A stretch of DNA of 57,018 bases from Nitrococcus mobilis (GTDB taxonomy: Bacteria; Pseudomonadota; Gammaproteobacteria; Nitrococcales; Nitrococcaceae): NCBI GenBank assembly GCA_024102725.1, contig JAGFJL010000041.1:1-57018 (forward strand), written 5' to 3'. The position numbers and the translations under genes were made by a program. The notes under the pieces were generated by a model, which saw only the letters and a program-made list of their open reading frames with translations, had not been told where the DNA came from and did no database searches. This document shows, in pieces, positions 28,969 through 46,137 of this stretch; position 1 is the first letter of the stretch; each line of letters starts with the position of its first letter.

Positions 28969-30237
28969 CTATTGTTTGAGTACGGCGAGTTTCACGCGGA
29001 CCGTGCGTGTTTCTTGATCGTGCAGGAGCGTGAGCTCGAGCGTGTCACCAGCATGCTTCGAATAGACGATATTCTGCAACTCCTCGGCGCTCTCGATGGT
29101 TTTGCCGTTGACCTCGACGATGATATCGCCGCCCACTGGCCAGCGCTGGCCACTGCCGGTAACCGCATATTGGGCCGGCTGTAGATTCGCCTTATCCGCC
29201 GGACTGTCCTCGGCCACGGCCACCACCATGACGCCCTGATTCGGCAGGTTGAGGAATTTGCGCACTTTCTCCGGATAGTCGGCCATGCTCATAATCTGAA
29301 TGCCGATCTGCGCTTTCTTGACCAAACCGCCGTGTTGCAGATCGCCAAGGCGCGCCTGCACGAGATTGCTCGGGATGGCCAAGCCCACCCCGACGAAGGT
29401 GCCGTTGGGGGCAAGGATCTCGTCGTTGACGCCAATGACCTCCCCTCGCGAGTTGAGCAGAGGCCCGCCGGAGTTGCCGGGGTTGATGGCGGCGTCCGTT
29501 TGGATGAAGTCGATAGGGACGCCGCTGACCTGAGCGGCCTGGCGGCGATTGACGGCGGAGACGATGCCCTCGGTTACCGTCGATTCCAGTGTGAACGGGT
29601 TACCGATGGCGATGGCTTTCTCGCCTACCATTATCTTGTCCGAGTCGGCGAGGGGAATCGGTATGGCGTCAGCCGGCCGGTCCTTCGGGTGCTTCAGCTG
29701 GAGCAGGGCGAGGTCATAGGATTGGTCGGCACCCACCACTTCGACCGGCAGATTCCTATCTTGGCCTCTGAAGTTGACGGTGATGGTTGCGTTTGGCTTG
29801 AGTTTCGTGGAGCCGCTGCGTAGGGCCTGCGCCACCACGTGGTAGTTGGTGACGATCTGGCCTTGCTCGTTGACCACGAAGCCGCTGCCGGCGGCGCGCT
29901 CGATCACCCGTTCCGGCTGGGAGAAGGGGGTGAAGGGAGTGTTTTGACCGAATTGGCGGAAAAACCGGCGTAACTCAGGCGGTAAATTCTCCAGCGGGTT
30001 GACCCGTTGTCCCTCGACCGTGACATTGATTGCTACCACGCTGGGGCTATACCGCTGCACGATATCGATCGTATTCTGCTCGTTGGCGAGGCGCTCCTGT
30101 CCACCAACAGCGGTGATAGCCGGTACGGCCGAGGCTTTGCCGAGCGGATCGAGATCGGCCAGACCAATGTCGCCACCGGTTGCAACGGCAACGCCAAGCA
30201 GGATTGCTATCGGCAGCGTTTTCCCTTCTCGCAACAT
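28969..30237 (-). CDS. HtrA/DegP-type periplasmic serine protease, single PDZ
   Basis: A 422-residue trypsin-fold protease with an N-terminal signal or anchor (LPIAILLGVAVAT), a protease domain carrying the full triad His133 (TNYHVVAQ), Asp175 (YDLALLQL) and Ser256 (NPGNSGGPL), and one PDZ domain (about 300-415; GVMVVAVAEDSPADKANLQ and GDIIVEVNGKTIESAEELQ). One PDZ domain, as in DegS, rather than the two of DegP, suggests envelope-stress sensing or limited proteolysis, but no rseA/rseB genes are near. The region between signal and protease (about 40-110) includes a proline/phenylalanine-rich loop, like the LA loop of HtrA proteins. It stands as its own unit between the efflux genes and aroE. 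Confidence 0.9.
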   Translation of the reverse strand: MLREGKTLPIAILLGVAVATGGDIGLADLDPLGKASAVPAITAVGGQERLANEQNTIDIVQRYSPSVVAINVTVEGQRVNPLENLPPELRRFFRQFGQNTPFTPFSQPERVIERAAGSGFVVNEQGQIVTNYHVVAQALRSGSTKLKPNATITVNFRGQDRNLPVEVVGADQSYDLALLQLKHPKDRPADAIPIPLADSDKIMVGEKAIAIGNPFTLESTVTEGIVSAVNRRQAAQVSGVPIDFIQTDAAINPGNSGGPLLNSRGEVIGVNDEILAPNGTFVGVGLAIPSNLVQARLGDLQHGGLVKKAQIGIQIMSMADYPEKVRKFLNLPNQGVMVVAVAEDSPADKANLQPAQYAVTGSGQRWPVGGDIIVEVNGKTIESAEELQNIVYSKHAGDTLELTLLHDQETRTVRVKLAVLKQ

Positions 30238-30328
30238 TCCCAGCCCTCTGCAGTCATAAACGTGTTCCGAGTGTACCCCGCTGGCCGGCGGTGTGCCATG
30301 CTGTAAATTGTCTCGGGGCGCCGCTCCT

Positions 30329-31141
30329 TTATCTCCTGAGCGCTTGGATCACGGGAGCGGTCTGTGGCCTTATGCCCCGCCAGAGCAAGAACGATTCCGC
30401 GGCTTGCTCAACGAGCATACCAAGTCCGTCCAGCGCGCCGGCGGCGCCCTGCTCGAGTGCCCAGCTACAAAATGCCGTGGGGGTTTTGCCATAAACCATG
30501 TCATACACGGTCGTCCCAGCGATTTTTAGACCCTTCGGCAGTGCCGGGAGTTCACCGTGCAGCCCGGCGGAAGTGCCGTTTATGATCACATCGAAGTGCT
30601 CGCCGGCGAGCTCCGGAAGGCCGCAGGCGGTCACGCAGCCGAGACCGGCGAGCGCGGTGGCGATGGCATCGGCACGTGCCCGAGTTCGATTGGCGATGAC
30701 CAGCTCGGCGGGCGTCTCGGCCAGCAAAGCCGGCAGCACACCGCGTACGGCTCCCCCCGCACCTAGGATCAAAATACGCCGCGCCTGCACTCTTACTCCA
30801 TGATTGCAGCACAGATCCCGAACCAGCCCGGCTCCGTCCGTGTTATCGCCCAAGCGGCCAGCAGCCGTTATGGCGATGGTATTCACCGCGCCGGCGCGCT
30901 CGGCGCGCGCCGTGCGCCGGTCGACCTCCGCCCAGGCCTGCAACTTGAAAGGAACGGTGATATTGAGGCCGCGACCGCCACTCGCTGCGAACTCGGCTAC
31001 GGCTGCGGCGAAGCCGTCGATTGACACCAGGATGCGCTCATAGGCCATCTGCTCGCCGGTCTGGCGCGCGAACAGCGTGTGGATGCGCGGTGATTGGCTG
31101 TGGGCGATGGGATTGCCCATCACGGCGTAGCGCTCAGGCAT
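30329..31141 (-). CDS. aroE: Shikimate dehydrogenase AroE
   Basis: AroE reduces 3-dehydroshikimate to shikimate with NADPH in aromatic amino-acid synthesis. The 270-residue protein has the normal size. The substrate domain shows VMGNPIAHSQSPRIH, the catalytic lysine in NITVPFK (Lys66) and the partner aspartate in DNTDGAG (Asp102). The NADP domain has the glycine-rich loop LGAGGAVRG and the NRTRARA segment that reads the 2'-phosphate. It begins at ATG 31141, 40 bp after the hemB stop on the same strand, and may be co-transcribed with hemB. Confidence 0.95.
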   Translation of the reverse strand: MPERYAVMGNPIAHSQSPRIHTLFARQTGEQMAYERILVSIDGFAAAVAEFAASGGRGLNITVPFKLQAWAEVDRRTARAERAGAVNTIAITAAGRLGDNTDGAGLVRDLCCNHGVRVQARRILILGAGGAVRGVLPALLAETPAELVIANRTRARADAIATALAGLGCVTACGLPELAGEHFDVIINGTSAGLHGELPALPKGLKIAGTTVYDMVYGKTPTAFCSWALEQGAAGALDGLGMLVEQAAESFLLWRGIRPQTAPVIQALRR

Positions 31142-31180
31142 GACTCGCTCGGCTATGGCTGCTGTTAGCGGATCGATCGC

Positions 31181-32254
<1,074 letters not shown>

Positions 32255-32347
32255 TCAAATTGGCAAATTATGCCTGTTCCGAGATGCAAGCCCAAGGCAG
32301 GGTCGATCCACGATTACCTCTAAAGAGAGGGCATTGAAGAAGCGACG

Positions 32348-32830
32348 CTAATCCTCCGAGGCTTGAGAGGCATTCAGGCGTTGGCGGATCCAGTCGAGCA
32401 CGCGGCGCACTCGGGGCGAGGTAAGGCGGAACGCCTCCTCGAGCGTTACCCAGCGATATTCATGGTGTTCGGCTCGACCAAGCTGCGGCGAGATGCCCAA
32501 CGTGACCGCAGTTTCGGTAGTCTCGGCGAGGTAATAGCGGGCGATCTTGCCCTGAGCATAGGGGCCGGTTTCGATGTAGCCGTGGCCCCAATGAAAGTGC
32601 AGCTCCGTGATGCCCGTCTCTTCCATGACCTCGCGGCGGGCGGCCTGCAGCGGTTGCTCGTCGTGCTCCACTTGACCCTTCGGAAAGTCCCAGTGCTGGA
32701 ACGCCCGCAGCAGTAGAAAGCGCCACTGTCCGTCCACGCGCCGCAGCACCGCTACGCCGGCGGAGAATACCCGGATCTGGCGGTCTTGACGTCGGTCAGC
32801 GTAGTTTCTATCGGCCCCGTGCGCTGTCAT
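32348..32830 (-). CDS. Nudix hydrolase
   Basis: A 160-residue Nudix enzyme that hydrolyses a nucleoside-diphosphate-X substrate using a divalent metal. The Nudix box is intact from Gly52 to Ile74 (G-x5-E-x7-R-E-V-x-E-E-x-G-I). The [12 protein letters not shown] context and total size resemble diadenosine-polyphosphate or RNA 5'-pyrophosphate hydrolases, but the substrate cannot be read from sequence. ATG 32830 lies 23 bp inside the 3' end of hemE, so the two genes are overlapping and probably translationally coupled. The basic N-terminal 18 residues precede the fold and are not conserved in the family as far as I recall. Confidence 0.88.
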   Translation of the reverse strand: MTAHGADRNYADRRQDRQIRVFSAGVAVLRRVDGQWRFLLLRAFQHWDFPKGQVEHDEQPLQAARREVMEETGITELHFHWGHGYIETGPYAQGKIARYYLAETTETAVTLGISPQLGRAEHHEYRWVTLEEAFRLTSPRVRRVLDWIRQRLNASQASED

Positions 32831-33887
32831 GGATGTGGGTGCTGAACTCGTGTACAGCCTCGATCAGGGCAGATACGTGATCCGGATCGACCTCAGGGTG
32901 TATGCCATGGCCCAGGTTGAATACATGCCCCGGATGCGGGCCGTAGGCTTCGAGCACGCGCTGCACCTCGCGCCGAATCACCGCCGGCGCAGCATAGAGC
33001 ACGCAGGGATCGAGATTGCCTTGCAGCGCGACCTGCTCGCCGACCCGTCGCCGCGCCGCTGCGATATCCACACTCCAATCCAGGCCGATTGCATTGGCTC
33101 CGATACCGGCTAGGGCTTCCAACCAGAGCCCGCCACCTTTAGTGAACACAATGACCGGTATCCGACCTTCCGAGGTGTTAAGGTGCAGCGCTTCGAGGAC
33201 GCGCCGCACCGGATCGAGCGAGAACTCGAGATAGGCCTCGTGCGCCAGCACTCCGCCCCAGGTATCGAAGATCATCAACGCCTGAGCGCCGGCTTCGATC
33301 TGGGCATTCAAGTAGTCAGCGACGGCCTGCGCCACCTTTTCGAGCAGTTGATGCAGCGCCCGTGGGTGCTCATAGAGCAAGGTCTTGGTGCGACGGAACG
33401 TGCGGCTGCTGCCTCCCTCGACCATGTAGGTCGCAAGCGTCCAGGGGCTACCGGAGAACCCGATCAGCGGTACCCGGCCGGCCAGCTCACGGCGGATCAA
33501 CCCGATGGCGTCCGTGACGTAGCGCAACTCGCTGGCGATATCGGGTGGTGCCAGATCGGCGATTGCCCGCAGGCTGCGGAGCGGGCGCTCGAACCGGGGG
33601 CCCTCGCCCTCCTCGAAATAGAGCCCCAGCCCCATGGCATCGGGCACCGTGAGGATATCCGAGAAGAGGATGGCGGCATCCAGAGGATAACGCGCCAGCG
33701 GCTGCAAGGTGACCTTGCAGGCAAGTTCCGGGTTGCGACAGAGCGCCATGAAACTGCCGGCTTGCGCCCGCACCCGACGATACTCCGGCAGGTAGCGGCC
33801 CGCTTGGCGCATGATCCACACGGGGGTTCTATCCACCGGCTCGCGGCGTAGCGCCCGCAGCAAACGGTCGTTGTGTAAGTCGGTCAC
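32808..33887 (-). CDS. hemE: Uroporphyrinogen decarboxylase HemE
   Basis: HemE converts uroporphyrinogen III to coproporphyrinogen III by four decarboxylations. The 359-residue length is standard. The N-terminal signature [16 protein letters not shown] and the [17 protein letters not shown] segment with the active-site aspartate are intact, as are [17 protein letters not shown] and the terminal [16 protein letters not shown]. The start is GTG 33887 with only a weak AAGG upstream. It is followed by the overlapping Nudix gene and hemB, forming a small haem cluster, and lies 114 bp from the gltD stop. Confidence 0.96.
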   Translation of the reverse strand: MTDLHNDRLLRALRREPVDRTPVWIMRQAGRYLPEYRRVRAQAGSFMALCRNPELACKVTLQPLARYPLDAAILFSDILTVPDAMGLGLYFEEGEGPRFERPLRSLRAIADLAPPDIASELRYVTDAIGLIRRELAGRVPLIGFSGSPWTLATYMVEGGSSRTFRRTKTLLYEHPRALHQLLEKVAQAVADYLNAQIEAGAQALMIFDTWGGVLAHEAYLEFSLDPVRRVLEALHLNTSEGRIPVIVFTKGGGLWLEALAGIGANAIGLDWSVDIAAARRRVGEQVALQGNLDPCVLYAAPAVIRREVQRVLEAYGPHPGHVFNLGHGIHPEVDPDHVSALIEAVHEFSTHIHDSARGR

Positions 33888-34001
33888 GATTGGTTTGCAG
33901 CCTTGCCAAGACGACTAGCCGGCAGTGTATCATGCACCGCGCCTAGGTTTTGAAGTGTGCCGGGCGGCACCGGCGGTGATATGCGTGCCGATGGTGCCGG
34001 G

Positions 34002-39912
<5,911 letters not shown>

Positions 39913-40340
39913 GGGAGATTCGCCTCTGCGGTACCTTCTTCTGGACGAGAGAAGGGCGTTTCATGAAAAGCACCACAATACAGCGGGCCGTTCCGCTTGT
40001 GAGTGCTTGGGCCCGGCAACCCTCGCTGAACGGCGCGATTGCGGCACTCCGGCAGGCACTCACCCCGTGCGCCGGCCGAATGTTATTTTGGTGATCGATG
40101 TCTACGCAGGCGACTGAGCGCGACCAAGACCTCCTACCAACAGGATGGGCAGCCCGCCGCGTTCGGTCGCAACGCGACTCGTCAAGTTCTGACTCCCTAC
40201 TTTCTCCGGAATTTGAAACCCACTTTAAATTCCGGCTAAAAGGTTAATTAATATAGCGCCTAGCAAAGACAGGGTAAAGGGTCCGCCCGGCTGCGAACCG
40301 GTTCAGCACGGCCGCCGCGCCCGCTCAACCAGACTTCCGC
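39913..40340. other. 428-bp intergenic region upstream of gltB
   Basis: This stretch must hold the gltB promoter (leftward) but I see no convincing -35/-10 pair. Short frames here have no recognisable product. It contains a 9-bp inverted repeat at 40206-40235 beside an AT-rich patch (40236-40255), which stands out against the GC-rich surroundings. The left end of the decayed moxR-type gene is at 40341. Confidence 0.5.
40206..40235. repeat. Perfect 9-bp inverted repeat
   Basis: CCGGAATTT (40206-40214) pairs with AAATTCCGG (40227-40235) across a 12-nt loop. Neither strand has a T-run after the stem, so it is not a typical intrinsic terminator. It lies between gltB and the moxR remnant and could be an operator or the relic of a small mobile sequence. 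Confidence 0.55.
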
Positions 40341-40808
40341 TCAGGCGTGGGCGTCGAACTGGTGCGCAATCACCGTGCGACTGACCGGATTGATCTCGCC
40401 ACCCAGGGAATCGGGCAGCACCATCTGCAGGTCTTCCGGCACGAGGTGGCCGCGGCTTTCCATCACCGTCCAAGTGCGAGCGCAATCCAGCAACGCCAGC
40501 GCCCCGCGCGGCCTACCACAAACTCCGGGGCTGGCGTAAAAGCATCTCTCGTTCCGCCCGGGGTGGTGGGGATAGCCTAGTTCCAGCCGCATCCGGAAGC
40601 GGTCCTGCTGCGACTCCGGCAAGGGGTAAATGCCGGATTGGTGAATCGGGTTCTGGGTGGCGAGCACGAAAAATGGCTCCGGCAGCAGATCGCTGGTGAA
40701 CCGCATCCGTTTGTAAGACAAGCCCAGCATATCCGCCAGCGCGTGCGGCCAGGTGGTTTTGCTCCTGCCGGGCAGGCCTTCGATCAGTAGGTGGTCGCGG
40801 GCGAACAA
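40341..40808 (-). pseudogene. Decayed MoxR-family AAA ATPase
   Basis: The frame (155 codons) clearly derives from a MoxR-type AAA ATPase: DHLLIEGLPG is the start of the Walker A region, ALADMLGLSYKRMRFTSDLLP follows, and FFVLATQNPIHQSGIYPLPESQQDRF is the conserved sensor block. Three defects are visible. The Walker A motif reads GLPGRSKTT, losing the glycine before lysine. The roughly 40-residue segment with Walker B (normally DEINR) is missing, FTSDLLP joining directly to EPFFVLATQNP. The N-terminal 40 or so residues are absent in this frame, although another frame just upstream (about 40812-40880) may hold a remnant. Partner genes usual for MoxR (DUF58 and VWA proteins) are absent, so the whole locus appears lost. 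Confidence 0.82.
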
Positions 40809-41114
40809 ACAGTCCTAGGGTCAGGCGGCTCTGAAGCCCTATACCCAGTAGTACTTGATACTGGGCCAACCGTCGGTGACGGCATTGTCTGTCACATCCT
40901 GTAGTCTCATCCTCGCTATCCCTGGATTGGTCGGGGCTCAAGTCGGCGCGTCAGATTCCGCTGCAAGCCCGCTTTGCGCTCCTCCCCCTTCTGTAAGCTG
41001 TGACAAACTCAGGCGCGGACTCCCCACCGCGCTGACAAAGCGTCCTCACGGACGCACTCACCCCGCCCAAGGCAACGGCTTACGCTGATCGAGTTAAGCG
41101 ACCGACGGCCCCGC
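40809..41114. other. 306-bp stretch between the moxR remnant and purL
   Basis: On the - strand, about 40812-40880, a different frame encodes QYQVLLGIGLQSRLTLGLF, which could be the frameshifted N-terminal part of the MoxR remnant. The rest, up to the purL stop, shows no gene, RNA or clear terminator. Confidence 0.4.
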
Positions 41115-44100
41115 CTAGCCGCAGGCCTTGCGCGCGTTGCGAAACAGACGCAGCCAAGGACTGTCCTCCGCCCACTCCGGGGGATGCCAGGCGAGCTGAA
41201 TCGTGCGGAACACTCGCTCCGGGTGTGGCATGAGAATCGTGAAACGACCATCACGGCTACTAAAGCCGGTCACGCCGAGGGGGGAACCGTTCGGGTTCGC
41301 TGGATAGCGCTGCGCAGGCCGGCCGAAATTATCTACATAGCGCATGGTGACGGCTCCGGCGGCGAGCGCCTGCTGCGGTGCCATCTCGGTGTCGAACAAC
41401 GCCCGCCCCTCACCGTGCGCCACGGCGATGGGCAGCCGCGAACCGGCCATACCCTCCAGGAAAATCGACGGGGAAGCCAATATCTCCACCATGGCCAACC
41501 GAGCCTCGAACTGCTCGGAGCGGTTGCGAACGAAACGTGGCCAAAGATCGGTACCCGGTATCAGTTGGCGCAATTCGGCCAGCATCTGGCAACCGTTGCA
41601 TACGCCCAAGCCGAACACATCGGGCCGCTCGCAGAAAGCGGCGAACGTCTCGCGGGCGCACGAGTTATAGAGAATGGACTTGGCCCAGCCGCCGCCGGCC
41701 CCCAACACGTCACCGTAGGAAAACCCGCCGGCGGCGGCAAGGCCTTGGAACGTGCGCAAGTCGCACCGGCCAGCGAGCACATCGCTCATGTGCACATCCA
41801 CCGCCATAAAGCCGGCGCGATCGAAGGCGGCTGCCAGCTCCACGTGTCCGTTGACCCCCTGTTCACGTAGCACCGCAACGCGCGGACGCGCGCCTTGGCC
41901 GATATAAGGGGCGCTGACCTCGTGTCCCGGATCGAAGGTGAGCACGGCGTGCAGCCCCGGATCCGCCTCCTCCAGCAGGGCATCGTATTCTTCGCGCGCG
42001 CACTGCGGATTGTCCCTTAGCGTTTGCATGCGCCAGGTCGTCTCGGACCACGCTCGTTGCAGATCGACCCGCCGCGCCTCGAGCACCGGCGTACCACCGT
42101 GGCTAAAGACCAGGCGCTCATCGTCGCGTAAACCGCCCAAGACATGGCAATGCCGCCCCAACCCCGCCTCGCGCAGTGCCCTCAACACCTGCCCGCGGCA
42201 GGTGCGCCGAATTTGCACGACAGCACCCAACTCTTCGCTGAACAACGCGGCGAGGGGAATCGAGCCGAGCGCGTCGAGATCGATCTCCAGCCCCGTATGG
42301 CCGGCAAACGCCATTTCCGCCAAGGTGACGAAGAGGCCGCCGTCGGAGCGATCATGATATGCCAACAACAGCTCGGCACGGAGCAGCGCCTGCACCGTGT
42401 CGAACATCCGCACCAACGCCTCTGGATCGTTCAGATCCGCCGGCTCATGGCCTAGCTGGCCGTATACCTGCGCCAGAGCCGAGGCGCCCAAGCGATTGCG
42501 GCCTTTGCCCAGGTCGATCAAGATGAGATCGGTCTCGCCACAGTCGGTTCGCAGCTGCGGCGTAAGCGTTTGGCGGGCATCATCCACCGCCGCGAAGGCG
42601 CTGACAATCAATGACAAGGGAGCCGCCACGCTCTTCGACTTGCCGGCTTCCTCCCAGACAGTGCGCATGGCCAGCGAATCTTTGCCGACCGGAATGGCAA
42701 TACCGAGCTTCGGGCAAAGTTCCATCGCCACGGCTTGCACCGTGTCATAAAGACGCGCGTCTTCGTCATGGTAACCGGCCGCCGCCATCCAATTGGCCGA
42801 CAAGCTCACCCGGCGAATATCGCCGACCGCAGCGGCCGCGATGTTGGTAAGCGCCTCACCCACCGCCAGACGTCCGGACGCTGGAGCGTGCAACAGTGCA
42901 ACGGGGGTGCGCTCACCCATGGCCATGGCCTCGCCGGTGTAGCCGAGATAGTCAGCCAAGGTCACGGCTACGTCCGCGACCGGAGTTTGCCAGGGGCCTA
43001 CCATCTGATCACGGGCGACCAAGCCGGAGACGCTACGGTCACCGATGGTGATCAGAAAATGCTTGGCGGCGACGCAAGGCAAGCGCAGGATCCGCTGTGC
43101 CGCCGCGCGCGGATCGATTCCCGAGAGTTCGAGTTTGGCCTTGTGCCTCGATCGGTACCGAGCATGGCGCAGCATCTTCGGTGGTTTGCCGAGCAGCAAC
43201 TCCATGGGTAAATCCACCGGCGTATTGTCGAAATACCCGTCGCCGACGAGCAGGCGACGCTCCTCGGTGGCCTCACCGACAACCGCGTAAGGGCAGCGTT
43301 CGCGCTCACAAATACGGCGGAAGGATTCGAAACGATCCGGTTCGATCGCAAGCACGTAGCGTTCCTGGGATTCGTTGCACCACAGTTCTAACGGCGACAT
43401 GCGGGAATCGGCATTGGGGATCGTGCGCAGCTCGATGCGACCGCCCCGGGCGAACTCATCGAGCAGCTCCGGCAGAGCGTTGGCAAGGCCACCCGCGCCC
43501 ACGTCGTGGATAGACAGAATGGGGTTGCGTAACCCCAACCGCCAGCAACCGTCGATCACTTCCTGGCAGCGGCGCTCCATCTCGGGGTTGCTGCGCTGGA
43601 CCGAGGCAAAATCCAGCGCGGCAGCACTCTCACCGCTAACCAAAGACGAGGCGGCGCCCCCACCGAGACCGATCAACATCGCCGGCCCGCCCAGTACCAC
43701 CAACGGCGCACCCACCGTTATCGGTTTCTTGCCGACGTGCTGCGGGTGAATGTTGCCCACGCCACCGGCGATCATGATCGGCTTGTGGTAGCCGCGCACC
43801 GCAACACCTTCGGGCCCTGGCACGGCCATCTCGAAGGTGCGGAAATAACCGCCCAGACTGGGGCGCCCAAATTCGTTGGCATACGAGGCCGCGCCAATCG
43901 GCGCCTGCAACATAACGCTAAGCGCATTGGCGATACGGTCAGGATATCCATAATCATCCTCCCAAGGCTGCAGCGCGCCCGGCAGGCGCAGATTCGAGAC
44001 CGAGAATCCGGCCAGGCCGGCCTTAGGCTTGGCACCACGACCGGTGGCCGCTTCGTCTCGAATCTCACCACCGACACCGGTAGCCGCCCCGGCAAACGGC

Positions 44101-45014
44101 GCGATGGCGGTGGGATGGTTATGGGTTTCCACCTTCAGCACCAGGTGCGCCGGCTCCTCAAGGAGCCGATAGATTCCCGTTTCAGGGTCGGCAACGAACC
44201 GCCGCGCCGGATATCCTTGGATGACCGCCGCATTGTCTCGATAGGCCGAGAGCACCCCTTGAGGAGAACGTTCATAGCTGTGCCGAATCATCCGGAACAA
44301 AGAGAGCGGCCGTGGTTTGCCGTCAATGACCCAATCGGCATTGAACAGCTTGTGCCGACAGTGCTCGGAGTTGGCTTGAGCGAACATCATCAACTCGACG
44401 TCGGTCGGGTTGCGCCCCAGCTCCTGGTAGCTATCCAGTAGATAATCGATCTCATCGCGCGCCAGCGCCAATCCCAAGTCGCGGTCGGCGCGCTCGAGGG
44501 CGGCCTGCCCGCCACCGAGAATATCGATGCACCTCAGCGGGGCCGGTTCGCTCAGATGAAACAGCGCCTCCGCCGCATCGATTTCCGTGAGCACGGATTC
44601 GGTCATACGATCGTGGATAAGGCCAAGCACGGCCTGGCATTCGGCCCAACTAATCGGCTCATCGTCCTGGGCCTGCAAGTGGTAAACGATGCCCCGCTCG
44701 ATACGGCGCACCTCGTCCAGCCCGCAGTGGTGGGCGATATCAGTTGCCTTGCTCGCCCAGGGCGAGATCGTGCCGAGACGCGGCACCACCAAAAGCAACG
44801 GCGCGACCGGCTTGGCGACGGCCCAATCCGCCTCGCAACCAAGCAGATCTTGCAAGAGGGCGTACTTACCCGCACTCAACCGGATCTCGCAGTCGACGAA
44901 ATACATATAGCGCGCGCTAACCGAGCGCAGCCGATCCACCACCCGCTTGAGGTCGTTGGTTAACTGCTCAGTCCGAAAGAATGATAACGCGGAGCAGCCG
45001 GTAAAACTCAGCAT
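41115..45014 (-). CDS. purL: Phosphoribosylformylglycinamidine synthase PurL
   Basis: PurL makes FGAM from FGAR, ATP and glutamine in purine synthesis. At 1299 residues it is the large single-chain form of Gammaproteobacteria, with an N-terminal PurS-like domain, two AIRS-like synthase halves and a C-terminal class I glutaminase. Visible motifs are [50 protein letters not shown], the second-half GKDSLAMR, the nucleophile in GVCNGCQML (about Cys1139) and the terminal PHPERVFR histidine. It is encoded just downstream of bamC (49-bp gap) on the same strand and may share its transcript. Confidence 0.97.
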   Translation of the reverse strand: MLSFTGCSALSFFRTEQLTNDLKRVVDRLRSVSARYMYFVDCEIRLSAGKYALLQDLLGCEADWAVAKPVAPLLLVVPRLGTISPWASKATDIAHHCGLDEVRRIERGIVYHLQAQDDEPISWAECQAVLGLIHDRMTESVLTEIDAAEALFHLSEPAPLRCIDILGGGQAALERADRDLGLALARDEIDYLLDSYQELGRNPTDVELMMFAQANSEHCRHKLFNADWVIDGKPRPLSLFRMIRHSYERSPQGVLSAYRDNAAVIQGYPARRFVADPETGIYRLLEEPAHLVLKVETHNHPTAIAPFAGAATGVGGEIRDEAATGRGAKPKAGLAGFSVSNLRLPGALQPWEDDYGYPDRIANALSVMLQAPIGAASYANEFGRPSLGGYFRTFEMAVPGPEGVAVRGYHKPIMIAGGVGNIHPQHVGKKPITVGAPLVVLGGPAMLIGLGGGAASSLVSGESAAALDFASVQRSNPEMERRCQEVIDGCWRLGLRNPILSIHDVGAGGLANALPELLDEFARGGRIELRTIPNADSRMSPLELWCNESQERYVLAIEPDRFESFRRICERERCPYAVVGEATEERRLLVGDGYFDNTPVDLPMELLLGKPPKMLRHARYRSRHKAKLELSGIDPRAAAQRILRLPCVAAKHFLITIGDRSVSGLVARDQMVGPWQTPVADVAVTLADYLGYTGEAMAMGERTPVALLHAPASGRLAVGEALTNIAAAAVGDIRRVSLSANWMAAAGYHDEDARLYDTVQAVAMELCPKLGIAIPVGKDSLAMRTVWEEAGKSKSVAAPLSLIVSAFAAVDDARQTLTPQLRTDCGETDLILIDLGKGRNRLGASALAQVYGQLGHEPADLNDPEALVRMFDTVQALLRAELLLAYHDRSDGGLFVTLAEMAFAGHTGLEIDLDALGSIPLAALFSEELGAVVQIRRTCRGQVLRALREAGLGRHCHVLGGLRDDERLVFSHGGTPVLEARRVDLQRAWSETTWRMQTLRDNPQCAREEYDALLEEADPGLHAVLTFDPGHEVSAPYIGQGARPRVAVLREQGVNGHVELAAAFDRAGFMAVDVHMSDVLAGRCDLRTFQGLAAAGGFSYGDVLGAGGGWAKSILYNSCARETFAAFCERPDVFGLGVCNGCQMLAELRQLIPGTDLWPRFVRNRSEQFEARLAMVEILASPSIFLEGMAGSRLPIAVAHGEGRALFDTEMAPQQALAAGAVTMRYVDNFGRPAQRYPANPNGSPLGVTGFSSRDGRFTILMPHPERVFRTIQLAWHPPEWAEDSPWLRLFRNARKACG

Positions 45015-45063
45015 GGCTTACAGTGGCCCGCATCGATGGAGAAATAGCATCTGCCGAGAGGCC

Positions 45064-46116
45064 CTAGTGCAGCTGCTCCTCGACTAACCTGAGTATCTTG
45101 CCGGTAATACCTTTGGTCGCCGGAGCACCGTCGAAACGGTGTACCGTCACCTGAGTACCGTCGTTCACTTCGGTCAAATCGATCCGATACTTCTCGACCG
45201 TATCTGGAATTTCTTCGCGCCAAAAGGCCACTGTATCCAACAACCCCTTGTCCTTCGGTCCCAGCTCGGCGCGCGTATCGTAACGAACGAAATACTGCCG
45301 TGCGCTGCGATCCCGATCGACTACGGTGAAACCGGCCCGGTCGAGGGCCAAGCCGATCCGCCGCCAGGCCTCGAAGAATCGGTCGCGCAAAATCAACGCA
45401 GAGGTACCATCGTCAAGCTGCTGCACCTTGGGCTGCGCCGCGCTGGTATCAGTTTGGGCCGAGCGGGCCGACGCCGCTGTAGTCTCTCCCCCGAGGTCGA
45501 CCAACAGCGCTCGCATGAGCTCCACTTCCAGAAAGCGATCCGCATTACCCAATCGCCACTGGCCCTGCTCGTCACGGACGAGGCGACGTTGGGCGACGAA
45601 CACCTCGGCAGCACCTTGCTGGCCACCCTCTTCCACACGGATGAGGTAACGATCCGCCACGCTGGCGGCCGTTCGATCGACTACGGAGGGAGCCAAGAGG
45701 TCGCGGACCAGGGGCGGCGCACTATAAAGCCAGACGGTCTCCATGATGCCAAGCTGAGGATCACTGCGCGCGAGCTCGAGTTCGTGGCGTTTGACGAAAC
45801 GCCCTAGCCAACGCCATACCCGACTGGGCGGGGCCTCTACTTCCAGCCAATGCTCATGTCCATTCCAGTGCAGCGCGACGTGATCGGGCTTTGGTAAGAT
45901 CGGTTCGTCGTTTTCCTGCCGCTGGTTATTGCCTGTGCTGACGGCCGGCTCAGCGGGAATAGCCATAGCCGTCGAGTTCTGCTCCGGCTTTAGATCCGGA
46001 GGAAGCGTGAGCGGCCCACCAGAGGCCTCATCAGAGACAGAGTCTTTTGCCGACATGCAGCCGACGAGCGCAAGCAGGCTGAGCATGGCGAGCACGACGG
46101 GGATGAGCCGCGACAT
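45064..46116 (-). CDS. bamC: Outer-membrane assembly lipoprotein BamC
   Basis: BamC is an accessory lipoprotein of the Bam complex that inserts beta-barrel proteins. The 350-residue protein has a signal peptide (LIPVVLAMLSLLAL) and lipobox VGC (cysteine about residue 20), an unstructured N-terminal segment that in E. coli contacts BamD, and two helix-grip domains (about 105-220 and 245-348), with FVKRHELELARSDPQLGIMETVW and the DRDRSARQYFVRY repeat of that fold. It follows dapA with a 21-bp gap, the same dapA-bamC order as E. coli, but is followed by purL rather than purC. Confidence 0.9.
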   Translation of the reverse strand: MSRLIPVVLAMLSLLALVGCMSAKDSVSDEASGGPLTLPPDLKPEQNSTAMAIPAEPAVSTGNNQRQENDEPILPKPDHVALHWNGHEHWLEVEAPPSRVWRWLGRFVKRHELELARSDPQLGIMETVWLYSAPPLVRDLLAPSVVDRTAASVADRYLIRVEEGGQQGAAEVFVAQRRLVRDEQGQWRLGNADRFLEVELMRALLVDLGGETTAASARSAQTDTSAAQPKVQQLDDGTSALILRDRFFEAWRRIGLALDRAGFTVVDRDRSARQYFVRYDTRAELGPKDKGLLDTVAFWREEIPDTVEKYRIDLTEVNDGTQVTVHRFDGAPATKGITGKILRLVEEQLH

Positions 46117-46137
46117 GACCGATACGTAGATTTCCGT

